Below are positions 59,148 to 64,000 of a stretch of DNA of 64,000 nucleotides, piece after piece. Under the pieces are notes generated by a model. That model saw nothing but the letters and a program-made list of their open reading frames with translations, was not told where the DNA came from and made no database searches. The stretch lies in assembly GCA_028753945.1 (NCBI GenBank), contig JAPNXP010000006.1, forward strand, positions 4,030,001 through 4,094,000, given 5' to 3'. Within the stretch, counting starts at the first letter, position 1. Each line of letters starts with the position of its first letter. A program made the translations under genes and the position numbers. The DNA comes from Hexactinellida sp. DTS-2022. Lineage: Eukaryota > Porifera > Hexactinellida.

Positions 59148-60436
59148 TTATTGCAAAACATACAAACACACTTCACCACCTGCTTTAAGAATTAGCGGTT
59201 CATCTTTATGATACTCAACGCATTTCAAAACTGAATCGAATTCCAACTCATTTTCCTTTTCTTCTCCAATCGAGTATTTACCGTTATCCTTTTTTCTAAT
59301 CCTAAGATGACGTATTTCTCCTTGAAAGTATATAGAAAATGAATAATTACCAGGTCCATCTTTAGTTGAAGGCCGTATAATAAAACCTCCATCGATATTG
59401 TAGGTACGTAGAAAATCTTCACTTGTATCACGTTTGAAACTCTGCTTGAACCAAACTTGGTCTTCTAGCTTATTCATAGTAACAGGCTTTGGTTTTGGAG
59501 GTGGGACAGTTTGTTTTATTATTGGACGTTTGACTGGAGATTTTGGAGCATTAGATGGATTTTCGTTCACAATATTATTTCTGAATTGATTTGTAAAGGG
59601 TGGTATTGGGGCATCTTGTATTCGGTTCATTGTTTCCAAGCGTTTTGTTAGCTCGTTTACTTGGCTGGCTTTCTTGATAGAGTCTTTATCGGGCGAGGTT
59701 GGTACAGGAATTGTAGGTTTGCTTGGTGCAGCTATAAGGTCAGGATATTAAATTATGGATAAATTGTAAGGAAAATTCTAGGCGCGCGAAATTTGAGTGA
59801 TATTCCTATAGATTTTATACAAAATTAGTAATTTAGAAAAAATGAATACCCAATAGTTAGTTGATAACTGAAGTGTATATTTACTGTCGTTGAGAATCAT
59901 AGAATCCACCTAATATAATTTTATGGATTTAAAAAAAATTGAGGGTAATTTGGCTCACGATTATAGTAATTACCTTGTTCATTATAATATTGTACGAACA
60001 CCAGGGGACAGTCAAAATGCGTTCACCTTACCCGGAATTCGTATTAACCAACATCATTTTATTGAGAATGCTTTGAAGGTAAATGAAATAGTGTTCATAT
60101 TAACCGTGAAAGTACTAACGTAGTTGACGCATTACAATATGATTACCTTTGGGCTGAATAGGGGGTGCGAATGGAGGGGGTGTAAACGCATCATGGTCCG
60201 GAGTATCATACACATCCTGATCATCAAAAGGAGAGCCTGATAGGGGCGGAGTAACGGGCAGGGGAGGGGTACTAGGGCCCCGGAAATGTCCGTGTCCATA
60301 ACCGAATCCGTTGTCTATGTTTTCAGGAATATCGTAGCTCTCCTCTGTATACTGCTGGCCTGTAGGGTCGAGAGCGTCATCTGGGGCGTCGTATATCTCT
60401 TGGTCGTCAATAGAAACAGGCGGCGGTGTTTCTGGG
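59148..60436 (-). CDS. SH2 adaptor resembling the SLP-76/BLNK family (5' exons not found)
   Basis: Exons 60436-60147 and 59731-59148 join in phase. The first visible exon starts after an AG with two bases of its first codon missing, so at least one 5' exon lies upstream and was not located. The visible protein has three YDxP sites (EIYDAPDD, SYDIPEN, VYDTPDH), the type bound by Crk/Nck SH2 domains when phosphorylated. A proline-rich region (PSTPPLPVTPPL, PPPFAPP, TVPPPKPKP) could bind SH3 domains. A C-terminal SH2 follows with its phosphotyrosine arginine (GGFIIRPS) and ends in the final residues (EVCLYVLQ). Central tyrosines + Pro-rich + C-terminal SH2 is the SLP-76/BLNK layout, and the SH2 wording (KYSIGEEKENELEFDSV) is closest to BLNK. 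A SAM domain was not seen. Confidence 0.7.
59993..60125. mobile_element. family A MITE in the SH2 adaptor intron
   Basis: Tacgaacaccaggggacagt ... accgtgaaagtactaacgta; both extreme ends are lost. Intron 59732-60146. Confidence 0.7.
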
Positions 60437-60866
60437 CTAAAGTAATAGCGATAATGCGTTTGAATTGAATAAATGTACAGTGAACCATGTTATAACAAAG
60501 TACAAGTGTCATATACAGTATAACCTCGTTAGTACGAACACCAGGGGACATACGGAATTAAACTTTGTACTAGTATACTTAATTAACCGATAGTTCGTAT
60601 TACCAATTTACCATGTTAGTAATAACAAGTTCTAAAGTAAATATAAATAAGCAAGTATTTCTTTATAAACCACCTTCGGAACCGTAATTTACTATACTTT
60701 ACACCCCTGAACTTAATCTTATTACTGATTATATTCTGAATCTTTTTATTTATTTTATTTTAATGTACAAAATTGTAAGCGCATTGAGACATTTGTATAA
60801 TGCGCAAACAAATGCTGTATTATTATTATTATTATTATTATTATATCAATAAACTCTAATATATTT
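60437..60866. other. region between SH2 adaptor and SLC25A32, with a MITE and a retroposon-like tail
   Basis: Family A fragment 60513-60640 (tacagtataacctcgttagt). At about 60755-60845, tgtaagcgcattgagacatt ... ataatgcgc forms a GCGCATT/AATGCGC hairpin, followed by a (att)n run. This is the typical 3' end of non-LTR elements or SINEs. Any missing 5' exon of the SH2 adaptor could lie here, but I cannot identify one. Confidence 0.6.
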
Positions 60867-61805
60867 CTATGCTTCATACAAATATCTATGCAACATCAGC
60901 GAATACTCATACATCAGCATTGTAATACAAGTAGCAGGTGTCACACGAAGAATTGATGGCAACAGACCTTTATAGAACCCGTATACACCCTCATTCCTAG
61001 CTGTCAATATGGTTGTCTGGATTATACTTTGATACAACTCGTTATTGCTTTGAATACGAAAGCGTACTACCTGATATGGATATGTCATTACGACCGCTAA
61101 AATCTTTGAAGTGGCTGATAATGCGAGGTAAACTGAAGTTGGCAATGCAGTGGAATCATATGGGTTTATATTATAGTACTTTCTGTAACCAGTTTTCAGT
61201 CTATCATACGAAACAATCTGTACAACTCCATGACTCACGCCTAAAACACCGGCAAAATATCCTTTATACAAACCACGCATTCCTTCTAACTTCCAAATCT
61301 TACTAAGCGCATCTCTCACACCACGGTAATAATAAGATTTAGTAGACATTGCCTCTATAATAGTACTCGATTGTAGAATCATTCTGGTTTTAACCACCCA
61401 TATAGGGTTAGCGAGTGTGAGTGTGATTACACCTGATAAACTTGCTGAGAGGATTTGATGCTCTAATTTGAGTGAATTTCCTGATAACTCCGATTTAAAC
61501 TTTTCGTAGAGAAATAGAAATACACCCCACGAAAAACTTGAGCCGATCAAATTAGGAGATACTCCTTGATAAAATCCTTTGAATCCATTTCTACTGTATA
61601 TGTCACGTAATGCATTTCCGATGCCACTGTATTTGTGATGAATTCTCTCACTAAGGGAGCCGTCATTAACCGCGAGGCGGGTCTTCAATAAATCAAACGG
61701 ATGAAGCGAAAATGTAGCTATTACACCACCAGTGAACCCTCCTAAGAGATGCGCTATACCTTTTGTGTTATGTTTCGCGAGAACAGATGACTTCTCATTT
61801 TCCAT
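60867..61805 (-). CDS. SLC25A32: mitochondrial folate/FAD carrier
   Basis: Inner-membrane SLC25 carrier for folate or FAD. Single exon, 312 aa, starting at MENEKSSVLAK; the longer frame upstream begins with TTG. Three repeats show LHPFDLLKTRLAVNDG, ANPIWVVKTRMILQ and TYPYQVVRFRIQ. The W in the second signature (PxW) and blocks such as GVSPNLIGSSFSWGVFLFLY, FAGVLGVSHGVVQIVSYD and LPSILRVTPATCITMLMYEY match SLC25A32 and not the pyrimidine or NAD carriers. Intronless like the other SLC25 gene here. Confidence 0.93.
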   Translation of the reverse strand: MENEKSSVLAKHNTKGIAHLLGGFTGGVIATFSLHPFDLLKTRLAVNDGSLSERIHHKYSGIGNALRDIYSRNGFKGFYQGVSPNLIGSSFSWGVFLFLYEKFKSELSGNSLKLEHQILSASLSGVITLTLANPIWVVKTRMILQSSTIIEAMSTKSYYYRGVRDALSKIWKLEGMRGLYKGYFAGVLGVSHGVVQIVSYDRLKTGYRKYYNINPYDSTALPTSVYLALSATSKILAVVMTYPYQVVRFRIQSNNELYQSIIQTTILTARNEGVYGFYKGLLPSILRVTPATCITMLMYEYSLMLHRYLYEA

Positions 61806-62242
61806 AAGTTCGCTAATTGGTAACAAAGAAGGAATTATCCAGGAGGAAAATATTAATTAGGAGAGCAAACATTTGGAATGTTTTCCTATACCGTAAGATA
61901 GTTTATGATTTAGACGTTTGAAAATTGGATCAGACCAGGATTAGGAGCGTATTTACAAACAGCTGTATAATACACTGATAGTCTGATAACAAAGAAAGTT
62001 ATTATATTGGAAATTGGAATGCTAACTGAATTTATCCAGTCATAATTACGTGACAGTTATTCAAATCCATCATCAATTACGAACTGTAAAAACCGAAATT
62101 AGCATTGAAATATTTTATATTGGTTTCAACTTGATAATTCGGAATGTATAACCTCGTTACTAAAGACCCATATGTACAAGCTCAAACTCCCAAGTAGCAG
62201 ATAGAAATTCGAATTATCAACTGTCTCACTTTTTGAATTGCA
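61806..62242. promoter_or_regulatory. divergent intergenic region (SLC25A32 / orphan membrane gene)
   Basis: The only region between two adjacent start codons pointing apart with under 450 bp. 61870-61975 is a dispersed repeat (tcctataccgtaagatagtt, ggatcagaccagg, gctgtataatacactga) also seen near 53264-53330 and, in part, 855-895 and 51620-51660. Promoters must be within it, but no core element is distinctive. Confidence 0.45.
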
Positions 62243-63259
62243 ATGGATTGCACTTTAGAACTGACAAGATTTCTGATTTACTGCTCTGTATTAGGTATCT
62301 TGATAATCTTTTGTTTCATCTTTCTCACAATATACATCATCGCTACTATTATAATTATACGAAATTCGAAAATATGTCAAACAAGAGAAGACCAAAGTGA
62401 CGATCTAAAAACAGGCAGCCAAACTCCGCTTATATTTTCAAACAGAAGAATGAAACCACCAACCACAAGACCCGAAGTTGCTCCTAATGAATTTAGAGAC
62501 ACCAGTTTGGTTAGAAAGCAATTCGACCGTGTCGCTTTAGAAGCAATTTACGGGACAGACTACGCAATAGAAACTGTTTTGACGGAGAAAGTTATACTCG
62601 GTTCTCCTTCGAGAGGGCGAATCGCTGAAAGAGCGAATGTGTTTGAGAACCCAAGTGCAGGTGGTACTCCAACACGACAGATAGAATTGCGAGATGTGAC
62701 GAAACGACGGACAAACGAGTTGTCTCAAAAATTCAGAGATGATCCTAATGTCCCTACTGGGTTATTACTAAAGCCAGGGAAACCTGAAGAAAGTAAGGAG
62801 GATGAACTAACCGAAATACCAGTTGAAACATCCCCGAAACCGAAAAAGGCAGTTAGAAAATACAAAGATCCGCCTAGTGTATTCAAGGGACGGCATCAAC
62901 GAGAGGAATTTCTAGATATAGAATTCGCTGATCTGGTAGAGGAAACGAATAAGCGACTCGCGGAATACACACTAGCCGGCATTGAAGAAACCGATGTACA
63001 AATTTTCGCGAATCAACATCTAACTGAGAAAAATATAAAACGATCCAAGTTGGAATTTGATAAAACAAAATTGCAATCGAAAGACAAAGGAATTCCGGTA
63101 CGTAAACTAAGTGATCAAAAAAGCATGCTTCTAACCGCCAAGTCGGTTATGGATGATATTGACTTTGACCTGTCTGTAAGGAAAGGTGCCAGTGTAGAAA
63201 GTATGCTTTCTGGTCGGACTCAGATCACAAATATGAGTCATGATGACTTGAGACAATGA
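62243..63259 (+). CDS. orphan single-pass membrane protein
   Basis: Single exon, 338 aa. A short lumenal or extracellular N-terminus precedes one long hydrophobic segment at about residues 9-38 (LIYCSVLGILIIFCFIFLTI). There is no cleavable-looking signal, so type III topology is likely, with about 295 charged residues in the cytosol. The tail is rich in Lys/Arg/Glu/Thr with PSRGR, TPTRQIELRDVTKRR and KPKKAVRKYKDPPSVFKG; there are no Cys pairs and no recognised domain. Codon use looks like real coding sequence and there is no in-frame stop. I do not recognise the family. Confidence 0.75.
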   Translation: MDCTLELTRFLIYCSVLGILIIFCFIFLTIYIIATIIIIRNSKICQTREDQSDDLKTGSQTPLIFSNRRMKPPTTRPEVAPNEFRDTSLVRKQFDRVALEAIYGTDYAIETVLTEKVILGSPSRGRIAERANVFENPSAGGTPTRQIELRDVTKRRTNELSQKFRDDPNVPTGLLLKPGKPEESKEDELTEIPVETSPKPKKAVRKYKDPPSVFKGRHQREEFLDIEFADLVEETNKRLAEYTLAGIEETDVQIFANQHLTEKNIKRSKLEFDKTKLQSKDKGIPVRKLSDQKSMLLTAKSVMDDIDFDLSVRKGASVESMLSGRTQITNMSHDDLRQ

Positions 63260-63494
63260 AATAGAACGAAAGTAATTTACAACCCCAAAAGACACTTATT
63301 TTATACACACACTATTTATTATTGTCTTATTTTATACTATTAGGTATATTTTAATAAAAAATTGAAAGAGTTAGTTATTGCAACCATGGATAGTTAACAT
63401 GAGACAATTAAAAAATATTATAATTTACAGCCCCGAAAGAGACTATTTTATACACACACTTTATTATCGTCTTATTTTATACTAATAGATATAC
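63260..63494. repeat. direct repeat 3' of the orphan membrane gene
   Basis: About 63271-63356 and 63418-63494 share taatttacarccccraaag, ttttatacacacact and gtcttattttatacta. The second copy is interrupted by the family J insertion; the first provides an uninterrupted version of the same site (ggtatattttaataaa). Confidence 0.8.
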
Positions 63495-63679
63495 AGGTAA
63501 ACCTCCCAAAGCGGCACCTCCGAGTAGCGGCAACCTCCGAGAAGCGGCACAAAATGATTCTCCCGATGGGTGCCGCTTTGGGAGTTTTACCTTACGAGCT
63601 ACCTCCCAAAGCGGCAACCTCCGAGAAGCGGTACAAAATCATTCTCCCGATGGGTGCCGCTTTGGGAGGTTTACCTGTA
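63491..63679. mobile_element. family J MITE, GC-rich, dimeric
   Basis: Tacaggtaaacctcccaaag ... ctttgggaggtttacctgta. Inside are two near-identical halves, each with the words aacctccgagaagcgg and gggtgccgctttgggag around aaaatgattctcccgatgg. The TA at each end matches the empty site in the neighbouring direct repeat. Confidence 0.9.
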
Positions 63680-63694
63680 TTTTAATAAACACAC

Positions 63695-63891
63695 TATAGT
63701 CAGGTTCCTTATATTATGAACATTCAATGGTCCAAAAATTGTATTCATAATAGAGAGACTTCATATAAGAAAACTCAACTTAATACAAACACTATGTAAG
63801 TTGTTAAATTGGGACCATAGGACTTGTTCATAATAAAAGTTTTTCATATTAAGCAGACGAAAGATTGTTTAGAAAACCGATTTTGACTGTA
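63695..63891. mobile_element. family B MITE with a family I-type right end
   Basis: Left end tatagtcaggttccttatat and B interior (cactatgtaagttgttaaat). The right end is agaaaaccgattttgactgta, which is I-like rather than the B terminus gcagacctgactg. A second I-like end occurs at about 63938-63955 (aaaaaccggtttcgactgt). Confidence 0.75.
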
Positions 63892-64000
63892 CATTGTGTA
63901 TATAAGATGGATTCGCATGCAAAGAATTTGTTAGAAAAAACCGGTTTCGACTGTCAATGGTTATATAGGGCCTAGTACTAACCCTCGTTGATATGGATAT

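Overview
This window is nuclear DNA of an animal. It holds about 16 protein genes split by spliceosomal introns with GT..AG borders, one nuclear tRNA, and a very dense load of short inverted-repeat transposons. Gene content (a receptor tyrosine kinase, an SH2 adaptor with YDxP motifs, BRK1, WASHC4, SCAPER, SMARCC, a synphilin-1-like protein, a cAMP-receptor-like GPCR), short spacers and AT-rich DNA fit an early-branching metazoan. A sponge is my best guess, but it is an inference.

Layout. Thirteen genes lie head-to-tail on the minus strand. In increasing coordinates they are PARP2 (148-3717, runs off the left edge), SCAPER (4428-17446), RPS6KC1-like PX/MIT/kinase (18144-22006), nucleolin-like (22595-26739), SYF2 (28709-30222), SLC25A20 (30718-31623), BRK1 (33929-34135), SMARCC (34507-40993), synphilin-1-like (41421-46236), HYOU1 (46681-52386), WASHC4 (52811-58734), an SH2 adaptor (59148-60436, 5' end not found) and SLC25A32 (60867-61805). 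Three genes are on the plus strand: a Frizzled-CRD/SRCR receptor tyrosine kinase nested inside one SCAPER intron (8301-12376), a 7TM receptor (32298-33286) and an orphan single-pass membrane protein (62243-63259). A tRNA-Gln(UUG) lies at 28352-28423. Exon joins were read by hand. For most genes reading phase and family alignment agree across every join; exceptions are stated in the entries.

Functions. They are mostly housekeeping: DNA-break signalling (PARP2), chromatin remodelling (SMARCC), splicing (SYF2), ribosome biogenesis (nucleolin), actin nucleation on endosomes and at the cortex (WASHC4, BRK1), ER folding (HYOU1), mitochondrial transport (two SLC25 carriers), and signalling (RTK, GPCR, SH2 adaptor, RPS6KC1-like).

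Repeats. Some 60 recognisable copies or fragments of pogo-like MITEs are present (TA target duplication, termini CAGT...ACTG, no transposase in the window). I sort them into families A-K by internal sequence: A (GTTCGTATTAAC words), B (TTATTATGAAC), C (TTGCTAATAG), D (CGTTATAACG), E (GGTTATAAGAAC), F (CCGCTTAAT), G (A-like, TAGACTCTCGTTAATACG), H (TAATCCGAC), I (GGGTTTTTTTGC), J (CTCCCAAAGCGGCA) and K (AATAATGG). A separate non-pogo family L ends in GGGCCGTTCAAACGTTACG. The families differ in sequence but share one plan: a family-specific word repeated several times, plus an inverted word pair around a 17-20-nt spacer that holds GGGAC or GGGAA. About four in five of the ~54 introns I could place carry at least one copy, one intron is essentially a single MITE, and several MITE pairs form palindromes of 250-530 bp. 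This repeat system is the most unusual thing in the window.
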